From positions 74,513,932 to 74,577,931 of the forward strand of contig NC_090751.1 in assembly GCF_036898095.1 (NCBI RefSeq): a stretch of DNA of 64,000 nucleotides. Direction: 5' to 3'. A program made the translations under genes and the position numbers. Below, piece by piece: positions 53,010-63,623 of the stretch (position 1 is its first letter; every line of letters begins with the position of its first letter). The notes beneath the pieces are model-generated. The model worked only from the letters and a program-made list of their open reading frames with translations. It did no database searches and was not told where the DNA came from. The stretch comes from Palaemon carinicauda. Taxonomy: Eukaryota > Arthropoda > Malacostraca > Decapoda > Palaemonidae.

Positions 53010-53732
53010 TCTTGGTACAGTTTTTAAAGAAAGTTTTGATAGTAATTACCCTTTTTTGTTCTTATTAGTTATATTTTAATTCCCACATTGGGTATCTGAA
53101 AGGCTGGGAAAGGGACACGTGGTGTGAGGAAATCTTTATTTAGTCACGGTTTCTGTAACTGTTGTATTTATTGTTGTACTGTAAATTGACTTTGACCGTG
53201 ACAGTTATAATAAATTCAGTAAATTGCTTTTATCAGGTAACATCTGTAGTCCAAAATCAATGAGTTTTGTATGTTTTTTAAATTGATTTTGGACTGCAAT
53301 GGATGTAATTTTTTTTCCCTTGTTAGATCCTGAATGTATACCTGTAATACTGATGTTTTCTGTATGATATGGAAATTGTTATATTGTATATTATTGAAGC
53401 ATTGTTGGGAAGAATAGACAATAATCTAACTTTTTATTTGTAAGTACTGGATCTCCATTGTGTTTAAAAGGTTGTCTATTCCTATTGCTTTTTGTTAAGT
53501 CATGAGTCTGTGGAAAAAAATGTATTGTACCTAGTGTAAATTTATGTAATTTGATATGTAACTTAAGGAAGGGATGATGAATTAAATCTCTAGCTGATCA
53601 TCCTACCTTTTTACTGAATTTTTTTTGCAAGGTAAATTTTCTTTTTCCACTTGAATGTACAGAGTTCGTGTGGGGTGTTGCTGTCAGTTACGAGGCATTT
53701 TTTGGATGGGCTTGAGGGCTAATGGGGGGGAA
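53010..53732 (+). other. 3' untranslated part and polypurine tract of the LTR element
   Basis: No gene. A 14-bp inverted repeat (agtccaaaatcaat, 53248-53261, with its complement at 53282-53295) forms a hairpin. The polypurine tract tgggggggaa (53723-53732) directly precedes the 3' LTR and would prime plus-strand synthesis. Confidence 0.75.
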
Positions 53733-55047
53733 TGCAATATATAAGGGTTTGTGACTGAGAAAACTTTAGTGGTTTGTGTGTGTATGAAATATATTTGATT
53801 TTATTTTTTTCTTTTGTATCCCTCAAGCCCCCCTTTTTCCAAAAATGTCTTAATGTGTTATTGTTCCTTTCCAGGTATTGACAGCAGCCCCTACACTCAG
53901 TAGGGAGTGTAAGGAAGAGCAAATTTAGAATATTTCCTGTTATCAGTCTGTACTAGTCTGTGATGCTGTTCTATATCCATACCTTGTAACTAGAAGTAAG
54001 CTACTGTGTTGCTATATGAGACTGTGTCATGAACATTAAATAGTTAACATGAGCTATGGAAATGACATATCTGGTCAGAGGCCCAAGAAGTGAATTCCAA
54101 TGTTAGGAAGAGGGTGACTTTTGAGTTTAGTATGAATTCAGACTTATTCAAAACCCCTTCCAAGATTGAGAGATTTCAAATGTGCTGTTGACAAACTTTG
54201 CGAGACATTGTAATGGTGGGCCCGCACAGACCTGTACGACATAGTATGCGGCTGTACTTTTCAGAAATTAAGACTGTTTAAGTGACTTTGCATCCCAATG
54301 GTGGACGGGAGATTGATGAGAACAGTATTGATTTAGGGAAAATTGTGGAACTGTATTTTTCACCGTTATATGTTCTTTATAGATGGCATACTGGTACTTG
54401 CCCAAATAGATACACGGTTAGGTGTGCCTTGGTTTAGACTTGGCCCGTATAGGAACACTTATGAGTGTCCCACCTGGGGGAAGAAAATTTCCTGTTTGTG
54501 TATCACTGTTACTCTGTTGCTGAAGTTTGACGTTAAGGAATGCTAATTTTGTCTTTAATTTTCTATTTGGATTGATGGGTCCATGCTAACATAACCCTAA
54601 CAGTTTTGTACAAATAAATTTTATTTTCTTGTTTTATAAACACTGCATATCATTCCTGTTCCTACACCAATGTGCCCCCCTTCCCCAGCCACTGTTTTTT
54701 TAAGATCTCTTAAGTACCGTAACTTATCATAATTCTTTCCTCCCACACTGTGTCCCGTAATTAATTAAACAATATTTCCTTTCACCTAATGTTCTTATAC
54801 TTGTACTTATGATCAGCAAGCAAAAGGGAGGAGAAGCAAACGGGTAAGTCAGGTTCTAGCTGGGTCCCCTTGCCCAGTATAAATCAAGGGGTGGTGCCCA
54901 GTACTCAGGTCTGTTGAACTGTTACTCAGGTTTTTGGGTATTCCACTGTTGTATATTTTTTTGTGTAGTGAACGTCGGGTTGTGGTCGGCATTCGGACAC
55001 TAGGCAGTTCGGGTGCTACCTCTGGCCACAGTCCGCAAACCACTACA
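53733..55047 (+). repeat. 3' LTR (1315 bp)
   Basis: Same ends as the 5' LTR. Differences noticed: several single-base changes (for example gtggtactg/gtggaactg, gacacaagg/gacactagg), a 3-bp deletion (cattattcctg/cattcctg) and a C-run length change. Under 1% overall by eye, so the insertion is recent. Confidence 0.93.
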
Positions 55048-55051
55048 CTGC

Positions 55052-56039
55052 TATGAATTTACCAGAGAAAAAATTGTATAAGAATGCTAGGTTGAACCCA
55101 GCTCGCTCACCTAATAAGGTGTCGGTATAATATACTGGGGCGTGATAAATCACAACCAGAGGTCTCGCACCATTTAGATATCTCCTCTCAATATCCCTGA
55201 TACAGCGAGGTGCCGTTCAACACCTAACTCCGATCTTTACTACCAACAGTCCAACCCACGACAGTGACTTCACTCCTTTTTCATAGCACATCGTGTGTAC
55301 TCTGATTTGTTTTCTGTGGTGTGTTTTCTCGGTTTTACCCCGGATTTTTCTATGATGTCGGACTCTACTGTCTCTCCATCTAAGTTAAGTACCAGATCTA
55401 TGAGTTTTGAGTCTTTGGAGGTAGACTTGCCCTTAGTTTTTATTATATCTCAGTTTTTATTTATTACTGTTCGCGGCCCCGCTTCGAGGCCGCCATAATG
55501 GCCGGCTACCTCCTCTCACTCGTTCTTAACGTTTTACAATTGGTCCCCTATACTAATTGTTTTTCGTTTCGAACCTTTCTGCTGGGTATATCACCGTTCA
55601 CACCCTGCGTTACTTTATTTCATTATGATTATGGTATTTTCACTGTTATGATATTATCCTACGTATCATAGTCGATGTTAGGTTGGCATGCCTGCTCGCC
55701 TTCGGGCGCTTCCTAGTTGGTTATTCACACTATTGCGTTTTTACCGAGGTGTTTTCTCATAGCAGATTACGATACAGTATTTTATTTTACCACCTAGTTT
55801 TTTGCTTTAGTTTGAGTGGGACTCTCGTGAGGCAGTTCTTTTAGTTTTCTGTATTTATTACGATCGGCATCTACCCGATTTAGTGTTATGTTGGCCCCCC
55901 TGTCCATCTCGGTACCTACCCGCACTGGAGGGCTCGGCTCGTTATTTCCCTGCCTCTCTCCTGCGTCCCCCTCTTTCTATGAATAGCCAACAGTTTAATC
56001 GCATGCTTCCCTATTCATTATATTTTACCATATCATATA
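55052..56039 (+). mobile_element. DIRS-B, 5' region
   Basis: Continues the left terminus (ggcgtgataaatcac.. parallels the DIRS-A palindrome gtgatatatcac). Near 55353 ATGATG opens a short leader (MMSDSTVSPSK) like that of DIRS-A (MMSSPASSASGK), ending in a gttaagt donor-like site. No other gene in this stretch. Interrupted by Tigger-B. Confidence 0.6.
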
Positions 56040-56777
56040 CAGTGATGCCTCAGGATACGAAATTAATCCATTCAAGATGCGGTTTCGTATCCTGATATTT
56101 TCGTATCCTGAGTCGCATTTTACATGTAAATAGCCTAATCCGTTCCAAGCCTTATAAAAAGTCACCTTTTCTTTCATAAACACGCTAAACTGTAGTAATA
56201 AACATGCAATGCAGCCATTTCTATCATTCAATAATTAACACAACCGTTAAAAACAGCCTAATCCATTCCAGAAACCACTATGAGATTATAGCCAAGTTAT
56301 CCCCCCCAAGCCCAAAGAAAACGGTCCGTTTTCTTTACTACTGTATAAAAGTTACGGTACTGTATGTACGTAAAGCATTTAGATCAGTGAAGGTGTATTG
56401 TTACCTGTACGTACACCTAAATTAAGGATTGATACCTGTACACTCTGAAAAAAAGGTTACAGTTAATTAGTGTAACAAAAAAGTTGAAACTTACCTTTTG
56501 ATTGAGACGATGTCCGATAGCAAAGTCGCGGCAGAGGAGGATGGCATAAGGCAGAAAACGTAACAAGTGACAGACTACGTACAGTAATTTACACACTTAA
56601 CACATTAACACTTAAACTTTACGAAATAAAAAAATGGCAGAAATAATTAACACTTAACATTATGTATGGAAAACTATAAAATGAAAGGAAAAATTACTTT
56701 AACACTTAACGGTAACAAAACTTAAAATTGAATTTATTTTTTTTTGCTTTTTTATAACTTTACGTTTTTCTTATTTT

Positions 56778-58688
56778 CTAAATCTCTTCTACTTCTTCAT
56801 CACTTTCTTTTTTCTGTTTCTTTTCTTTACTTTCACCTTCTACTTCTTCATCACTTTCTTTTTTCTGTTTCTTTTCTTTACTTTCACCTTCTAATTCTTC
56901 ATCCCTTCCTCTTTTCTGTTTCTTTTCTTCACTTTCACCTTCGTCTTGGCCTACTAATACCGCTGGCCTCTTTAATAAGAAACTATCCATTGAAGCTTGT
57001 TTCTGCCTACTTTTCAACACATTTCTAAAATGCGTTAGGCAAACGTCATTGCAGTGTTGAAGCGCACGGTTGGTATAAACTTTTTCTGGATGTTCCTTTT
57101 CAACGTAGTCTGCCATTTTATGGTGGAAACATGCAAGAATTTCCTTGATGTCTGCCATTTTCAAAGGTGCAACATCCTCCTCATCACCGCTAGAGAACTG
57201 CTCTTGAAAATCACTCACTTGCATCGTCTCCAACTCCTTCAAGTCGTCCGTCGTCAACTCCTCGTGGTGCTCCTCGATAAGTTCATCTATATCTTCCGCG
57301 CTAACTTCCAGCCCCATGGACGTACCAAGATGTACGATGTCAGCCACCTCAGACTGCTGAATTGGTTCAGGATCGTCAACGATCTCGGCTTCGCCTCCAG
57401 GCTTCCCGAACCCCTCGAAGTCTCGTGCAGAGACAGCATCAGGCCACAGCTTCCTCCAAGATGAGTTTAGGGTACGCCTCGAAACTTCCTGCCAAGCGAG
57501 ATCGATGAGTTTGAGGCATATCACGATGTTGAAGTGATCTTTCCAAAATTCACGCAGAGTGAGGTTTGTACTCTCTGTGACTTGGAAACATCTCTTGAAG
57601 AGATGCTTCGTGTACAATTTTTTAAAATTAGAAATAACTTGCTGGTCCATGGGCTGTAGGAGAGGGGTGGTGTTAGGCAGTAGATACAGGACCTTTATGA
57701 AGGAATACTCGGCCAGAAGATATTCCTCGAGGCCAGGAGGGTGAGCTGGAGCATTGTCCAACACCAGCAGACATTTCATAGGGAGGCGCTTTTCTTCCAA
57801 ATATTTTCGGACAGTCGGACCGAAGCAGACATTCACCCAATCAATGAACAGTTGCCTCGTTACCCAGGCTTTTGCATTCGCCTTCCACATCACGGAAAGG
57901 TTCTCCTTAATGACTTTGTGGGCTTTGAAGGCTCGGGGATTTTCTGAATGGTAAACCAGCAGGGGCTTTATCTTGCAGTCCCCACTGGCGTTTGCACAAA
58001 AAGCAAGGGTAAGCCTGTCCTTCATAGGCTTATGTCCGGGTAGCCTCTTCTCCTCCGCCGTGATGAACGTCCGACGAGGCATTTTCTTCCAGAAAAGCCC
58101 AGTTTCGTCGCAATTGAAAACTTGCTGCGAACTGTAGCCTTCCTGCAGAGTCAACTCGTCGAACGTTTTAACAAAGGCTTCGGCGGCCTTCGTGTCCGAG
58201 CTGGCTGCCTCCCCATGCCGTACCACTGAATGGATGCCAGTCCTTTTCTTGAACCTCTCGAACCACCCACGAGAAGCCTTGAACTCTGGGGGTTCCTGCT
58301 GGGATGTTCCTTCTCCTGCTCCTTCTTCGGCCTGAGCACGCACGAGATCACCGAAAATGGCGGAGGCCTTCTGGCAAATTGTAGTCTCAGTGATGGTGTC
58401 TCCTGAGATCTCTTTGTCCTTGATCCACACAAGAAGCAGCCTCTCCATCTCGTTATGCACGTGCGTTCTCTTGTTGGAGAAAATAGTGACGCCCTTAGAA
58501 GGTGTTGCTGCTTTGATGGCCGCCTTCTGCTTCAGGATGGTGCCTATCGTAGACGGATTCCGGCCATACTCCTTGGCGATCGCACTTAAACGCATGCCAG
58601 ACTCGTACTTTTTAACGATTTCAAGTTTCGTCTCCATCGAGAGCATCGTCTTCTTCTTCTTTCCTTCGGCAACATTCTTGGGACCCAT
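56778..58688 (-). CDS. Tigger-B transposase (636 aa, CENP-B / DDE type)
   Basis: Intact from ATG. The N terminus is Lys-rich, then a Psq/CENP-B-type helix-turn-helix (METKLEIVKKYESG, AIAKEYGRNPSTIGTIL; 18-53). The second DNA-binding domain spans about 70-150 (VWIKDKEISG, ASRGWFERFKKRTG). DDE domain about 190-390: NCDETGLFWKKMP (Asp194), LLVLDNAPAHP (Asp311), QPMDQQVI (Asp348), a DDD triad as in Tigger and pogo. The C-terminal ~200 residues are acidic and end in three 17-residue repeats (GES.EKKQK...DEE.E), a basic/acidic nuclear-localisation-like tail. It would cut and paste the element at TA sites. The complete frame suggests recent activity. Confidence 0.94.
   Translation of the reverse strand: MGPKNVAEGKKKKTMLSMETKLEIVKKYESGMRLSAIAKEYGRNPSTIGTILKQKAAIKAATPSKGVTIFSNKRTHVHNEMERLLLVWIKDKEISGDTITETTICQKASAIFGDLVRAQAEEGAGEGTSQQEPPEFKASRGWFERFKKRTGIHSVVRHGEAASSDTKAAEAFVKTFDELTLQEGYSSQQVFNCDETGLFWKKMPRRTFITAEEKRLPGHKPMKDRLTLAFCANASGDCKIKPLLVYHSENPRAFKAHKVIKENLSVMWKANAKAWVTRQLFIDWVNVCFGPTVRKYLEEKRLPMKCLLVLDNAPAHPPGLEEYLLAEYSFIKVLYLLPNTTPLLQPMDQQVISNFKKLYTKHLFKRCFQVTESTNLTLREFWKDHFNIVICLKLIDLAWQEVSRRTLNSSWRKLWPDAVSARDFEGFGKPGGEAEIVDDPEPIQQSEVADIVHLGTSMGLEVSAEDIDELIEEHHEELTTDDLKELETMQVSDFQEQFSSGDEEDVAPLKMADIKEILACFHHKMADYVEKEHPEKVYTNRALQHCNDVCLTHFRNVLKSRQKQASMDSFLLKRPAVLVGQDEGESEEKKQKRGRDEELEGESKEKKQKKESDEEVEGESKEKKQKKESDEEVEEI
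56785..56945. repeat. Three 51-bp tandem repeats in transposase 3' end
   Basis: Units of 51 bp encode the 17-residue C-terminal repeats. The two nearest the stop are almost identical; the upstream one has diverged. Confidence 0.85.
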
Positions 58689-59209
58689 GGCTACAGTAAT
58701 ACGTAATATAATACACTACGTAACGTTATATACAGTCTATGTATAGTAAACACTAATACAGTACAGTGCACAGTAACGAATGTTTATTAACGATAACACG
58801 TGGCGTACGAATGTACTGTATATTAACACTAAGTCAAACAAGCGAAAGCACACAATGTCTGTTAACGATACCGCGGTCGGAACGAAAAGAGATAGAGAGA
58901 GATGAACGCCCGTGCGTAGGCAAGCTGGGATAGTTGCCGACCAATAGGAAAGCAGGATCTTATGGCGTCAGCTAGCGTCTGAGTAGGGAGATAACCAATG
59001 GGGGAGCGGGAGGCTGTGAGTGAGTCTACCCAAGTTCAAAGTCAGGCGGCGCGTGCTTTTTAAAATTACTCTCGGCGAAGTTGGGATCTCGTAAGGTTTT
59101 CGTATCCTGAAATTTTATCCGTATCCTGGGGCATAAAAATCTTCGAATCACTTTTCGCATCCTGAATTTTTCGTAAGCAGAAACTTTCGTATCCAGAGGT
59201 ATCACTGTA

Positions 59210-59540
59210 TTATGTTATATTACCTAGTCATTTATCCGTTTATGATCATTCGTTATTATCTGTCGTGGTTCATCGACCAGGTTGGTACGCTGGTCTCCCT
59301 GTCCCACGTGATCGCCTCCTGCCTCCCCATTGGCTTGTTCTCGTTGTAGGCGTCTGGCATCCCCTCCCACCCGCCTACCCCATCCCCACTCCAGGGATGC
59401 CTCTCGTCTCTATGAGACTTGGAGTCAGCTGTTTTGTCTTACGGGTCGAGTCCTCTCGTTCCCCAGTCCCCTTCTCCCCTCCCCCTCCCCCGGGGTGTCG
59501 ACTGACTCTTCTCCCTACGGAACCGTGAACATTAGCGAGG

Positions 59541-59635
<95 letters not shown>

Positions 59636-60270
59636 CGCTTACTCCTGCCCTTTCGTAGCCGTTTTCTCTCCGCCGCTCCGATTGGCCATCGATCGGCTGG
59701 AGTGACTTCTGCTATGCTTTGGGTTTTACGGCGTTTCCCCCGTGTCGTTCCGCACCCCACGGGACCCAGTTAATAGGATTCCCCCCCCCCCTCCCGTGTG
59801 ACGTTCCGCATACCACGGACCCCACACGATGTTACCCTCTTTTTATATGTAGGAATCCCTTTTGTAGCTTTCGAGTTATGTTGAACTTTGTCGAGTTTTT
59901 TGGTTAGGTCCTTGCGACCGTCGGTGAGTCTCAGACTCTCGACCTACCCCCCCCCCTTTGTCCCGCCTACCCCGGTAGGCTAGCATGACCCCTGGGTCTC
60001 TCAGTTGTCTCCCCGGAGCCAACGGTATATCATTAACCATATTATTATTCATTATATTTTATACTCGACTGTTCCCCTTCTGAATGATCATAGCCATACG
60101 GATTTGATTTGTTTGCATTTTACCTTATTAAGTGTTTTCTACTGTTCGCCCTTACGGCTTAAAATGCAATACCTACCCGGCTGTTGCCGGTTTACTTTAA
60201 GCACCCGGAGCCCCCGGGCTCCTCTAGGACCCTTACCTACTACGGGATACTTATGTATCTTTATTTTACA
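59210..60270 (+). mobile_element. DIRS-B leader or intron, continued
   Basis: Pyrimidine- and C-rich, no gene. Contains (TA)n at 59542-59632. It ends in a good splice acceptor (tatctttattttacag, near 60270), as in DIRS-A before gag. Confidence 0.5.
59542..59632. repeat. (TA)n microsatellite
   Basis: About 45 TA units. Frames through it (YIYIYI) are not genes. Confidence 0.97.
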
Positions 60271-61189
60271 GGTGGTCCGCTGTAAGATGACAGCCTGTGC
60301 GGCGGTCCTTCACCAAGCTTGCGGCCACGATGTTTGTAGGTCGCACGCCCACTGTGCTGTCCTTGTTGACGAACTGACGGTCTGGCACCCCGACAACTGT
60401 CTGGTCTGTTACAAGCTGGTTTCTATGCTCACTTCGGACTCGGTAAGTGGAACGGCAGTTACTTTTAGATTTACATATTAATCTTTGAAATTTCTGTTAT
60501 TTCCACCATGTCCTCTAATCGATGACTCCGTTTTCACAAGGTGATATCTAACCTTCCTATTCACTTCCTACCTAGAAGTCTCTTGCCACTAGTACAGTAA
60601 CGGTTTATTCTCTTTCAGAGCTCCCAGCCAGCTAAGACCTCAGCCCTGGCGACCCTTAAGGTCTGGGTTGGCGGGTTCGCCCACAACGTTAAGGCTAAGA
60701 AGCCTTACGTCTTATCCGAAGAATGGTGTTCCCTGATCTATCCCAACGCCAAGACATCGGCAGCAGTTCCTAAAGAGGTAGCGGACCCCATCATCGCAAA
60801 GATTGAGACCTTGCTCTTTGTCCAAGACCAGAGCAGAAGACGTCGCGGCTATTAGCCTCGATATTGAACCGATGGCCCTTGATGAACCGGATCCAGGTTG
60901 GGAGGTAGGTGAGGCAGGTGGGTCCCGGGCTAAGATTCCTCTCCTTAGCCCGACTTTCTCTTCTACTACTTCTACCCATTCTTCTTTTCAGGGCTTCCCG
61001 GGGAAACACGGGGCTGATATCAGGCCTCGCCCAGTTACCCCGAAGATTAAGGCTCAACGTAGGTCTTTACTCAAGACCCGTAAGTCTTCAAAGTCTGTCA
61101 AGACTTCTTCTAGAGTCCTCAAAGACACTGCTGTTGCGTCTTCCTCTTCTCATGGTTTGAGAACGACGCCAGCTTCCGTTGCCACCCCA
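60271..61189 (+). pseudogene. DIRS-B gag-like gene with a 176-bp intron, truncated
   Basis: The exon after the acceptor encodes the DIRS Cys/His module: CGHDVCRSHAHC, then WHPDNCLVC (compare CGHDVCRIHARC and WDPQVCDVC of DIRS-A). At 60443 a GTAAGT donor and at 60618 a tctctttcag acceptor bound an intron. Joining them keeps the phase and restores alignment to DIRS-A gag (LKVWVGGF versus LRKWVRGF). DIRS-A has no intron at that place. A 1-nt shift near 60810 leads into 60803-61189 (basic, Ser-rich). The gene is then cut by a 2A-LINE fragment, and RT and recombinase are absent. Confidence 0.65.
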
Positions 61190-62845
61190 AATGGTATTTT
61201 TCCTTTGTTTTTATATAAAGACTGCAGATTTCTTAGCTCCAAAGTTATTTGTTATTTTGCATAAGTTAGCAAAAAGAGAAGCTTTTAGCACTTGTTGGAG
61301 AATTGATAATGTTACTCCACTATGTAAATGTGTTTGTGGTAGCTAAAGTCCAACTGATTACCACCCATTTTCCATAACTCCCACATCTAAAGTTTTTGAA
61401 CGTCTTTTGGCGAAACGTCTTAATAGTTTTGCTGAAGTTAATCCACTGTTCCGTAGTTTGCAATTTGGTTTTCTTAAAGGCCTTGAAGCATGTGATGCCC
61501 TTCTTACAATCTCCAATGCAGTAGAGAAATCCCTTGATTGTGGTTAGGAAGTTAGTATGATTGGACTTTATTTTAGTGCTGCCTTTGACCGTGTTAATCA
61601 TGAGGCCTTAGTTTTCAAACTCAAAACAGTTAGGAGTGGGTGGGTCGTTTCTTAGCATCATTACTGAATTTTTAAGTAATAGATTGCATAGAGTTGTTGT
61701 TGATGGGCACCATAGTGAGTATAGAAATGTGAAATCTGGTGTTCCTGAGGGTAGTGTTCTTGGCCCATTACTTTTCATACTATATACACATGACTTGTGG
61801 TTTAGTCTAAAAAACAAGTTTGTTGCATATGAAGATGATGCTACTTTCTTTGCATCAATTCCATCTCTTGAATGTAGATCTAAGTTGCTGAATCCCTTAA
61901 TAGAGATCTAGCCAAAATTAGTGCATGGTGCAAATTATGGGGTATGAAGTTGAATCCCAACAAAATTCAAAGTAAGATTGTAAGTAGGGCAAGAACAGGG
62001 GCTCCTTAACATATGGATCTCAGCATTGATAATGTTTCTTTAACTTTGTATGACTTAAAATTTCAGGTGTGAACTCGACAGCAAATTTACTTTTGAGGAA
62101 CACATTAGGTCTGTTTTCTTCAATTGCACAAAAAATTGGCTTATTGAGAAAGTCTTTCAAGATTTAGGTGATCAATCTATTCTGAAGCGTTTTAATTCTT
62201 TCATTTTACCTTGTTTCGAGTATTGTTCCCTATCTGGTCTTCAGCTGCTGATTCTCATCTTAATTTGTAGGACAGGAACTTAACAGTCTATTAAATTTCT
62301 TATTCCTGATCTAGATATTAATCTCTGGCACCGTCGTTCAATTAGTTCCATTATGCATGTTGCATAAGATTTTTTATAATTCTGACCATCCTTTACATTC
62401 AGATCTTCCCGGACAGTTCCATCTTGTTCGTAATACTAGATATGCAGTTAATTCTAATAGTCAGGCCTTCTCCATCATGAGGCTCAATACTATACAGTAA
62501 TCTAGAAGTTTTATTCCAGCTGTGACCAAGTTGTGGAATAATCTTCCTAATCGGGTAGTTCAATCAATAGAACTTCAAAAGTTCAAACTCGCAACAAATG
62601 TTTTTATGTTGAACAGGCTTACATAAGTCGTTTTATAATTTATATATCAAATATTTGTGTTAATGTTGTTAATGTTTTTAAAATATTTTAAATTGTTCAT
62701 TACTTCTTATATCCTTTATTCATTTCCTTATTTACTTTCCCCATTGGGCTATTTTTCCCTGTTGGAGCCCTTGGGCTTATAGCATCTTGCTTTTCCAACC
62801 AGGGTTGTAGCTTAGCTAGTAATAATAATAATAATAATATAATCA
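61190..62845 (+). mobile_element. 2A-LINE, 5'-truncated decayed copy
   Basis: Starts inside RT (PNGIFPLF.., equal to residue 500 of the intact protein). 61636-61911 gives GGSFLSIITEFLSN, SGVPEGSVLGPLLF and YEDDA (YADD in the intact copy), then continues to the end with frameshifts. The 3' end has gcttgcttttccaacc-like sequence and an (AAT)n tail at 62820-62842. Opposite strand to the intact copy. Confidence 0.85.
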
Positions 62846-63623
62846 TCTTGACGAATGTATATAAGACTTCCGCCATGGCTCCATGTTTGCTGATCATAAG
62901 GTGTCCTTAGCATAATCTCAAGGACTAAGAGTATTAGCATCGAACTTTCTCTCCTGTAGACATACAATTATAGGGGAGTGCTCAAGATTGAGGAGCTCAA
63001 TTTCTTCATATTTGGCCCTTAAAACTAACAATTCCATGGAAAAATGGAGTTCAAAACTGGTTTTTCCATTGGTAATTTTTGGTCTAATGCTATTTCCCAA
63101 AGATTTCTTAAGAGAGGGTCTTGATATATTGGGTTTTACGTTTGTCTTTTTCTTTGTGTCCTCTTCATCTAATTGTTGAGCGGGATGGTGGACATCAACT
63201 TAAATTTCTGATTTCTTTAATTTGTCTTCTGGTTGATCAGAAACATCAACAGACAAACTATCTGATTAATTTTGCATAACTTTGATGTTTCTTATAGAAG
63301 GAGCGAGAAAGATGAACTTCTCTCTCTCTTCTGATTAATAGGTGGTGAGCTACCAAGTTTTTACACCTTCCCCACTACAGGGGCACCTGTTAAGTTGATT
63401 TTAAGTAGAACCTCCATCAAATCAGGAAAGGATATGGCCTGAGAGAGGTTTGTACTATTGCTGGTAATGGGGAACGAAATTTGTACAGAAATGGGAAATG
63501 CCCTAATTTTAATACATGTGGCAAAGCCTCAGAAGGAAATATGCTTACCTTGTCATGCAACACTTCATCATTAGATGATGTATTTCTTTTCTTGGAACTA
63601 TTGGCAGTGCTAGGTGGGTTTGA
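62846..63623 (-). pseudogene. I-LINE endonuclease / ORF1 fragment (copy 4b)
   Basis: 62846-63050 matches the endonuclease of copy 2 (LQERKFDANT, HGGSLIYI). 63050-63330 matches the ORF1 tail, and 63330-63623 further ORF1 sequence (AMSFPDLMEVL). Broken frames. It is cut at gggtttgat (63623) by the 3' tail of copy 5. Confidence 0.75.

Larger units (their letters stand above)
43764..55047 (+). mobile_element. Gypsy-type LTR retrotransposon, 11.3 kb, young
   Basis: Two LTRs (43764-45082, 53733-55047) beginning TG and ending CA, flanked by a 4-bp duplication ctgc (43760-43763, 55048-55051). Primer-binding site just inside the left LTR, polypurine tract before the right one. Order: gag, protease-RT-RNase H, OTU-like, second protease-like, integrase. 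RT before integrase makes it Gypsy-like. No envelope-like ORF with signal or membrane segments is seen. It sits in the DIRS-B left end. The LTRs differ at about ten positions by eye, and the three large ORFs are open. Confidence 0.93.
56040..59207 (-). mobile_element. Tigger-B: intact pogo/Tigger-like DNA transposon
   Basis: 3.17 kb between TA dinucleotides (56038-56039, 59208-59209). Inverted ends cagtgatgcctcaggatacg and the complement of cagtgatacctctggatacg, each followed by more copies of cgtatcctga-like words (56085-56115; 59095-59200). One uninterrupted transposase gene on the minus strand. It is a different family from Tigger-A (different termini, about half-identical protein motifs). 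Inserted into the DIRS-B leader. Confidence 0.92.

Noticed and set aside
57054..57464. 136-codon plus-strand frame inside Tigger-B
   Set aside because: Antisense shadow of the intact transposase.
59515..59773. Open frames with long Tyr-Ile runs on both strands
   Set aside because: Produced by (TA)n at 59542-59632. No conserved sequence around it.
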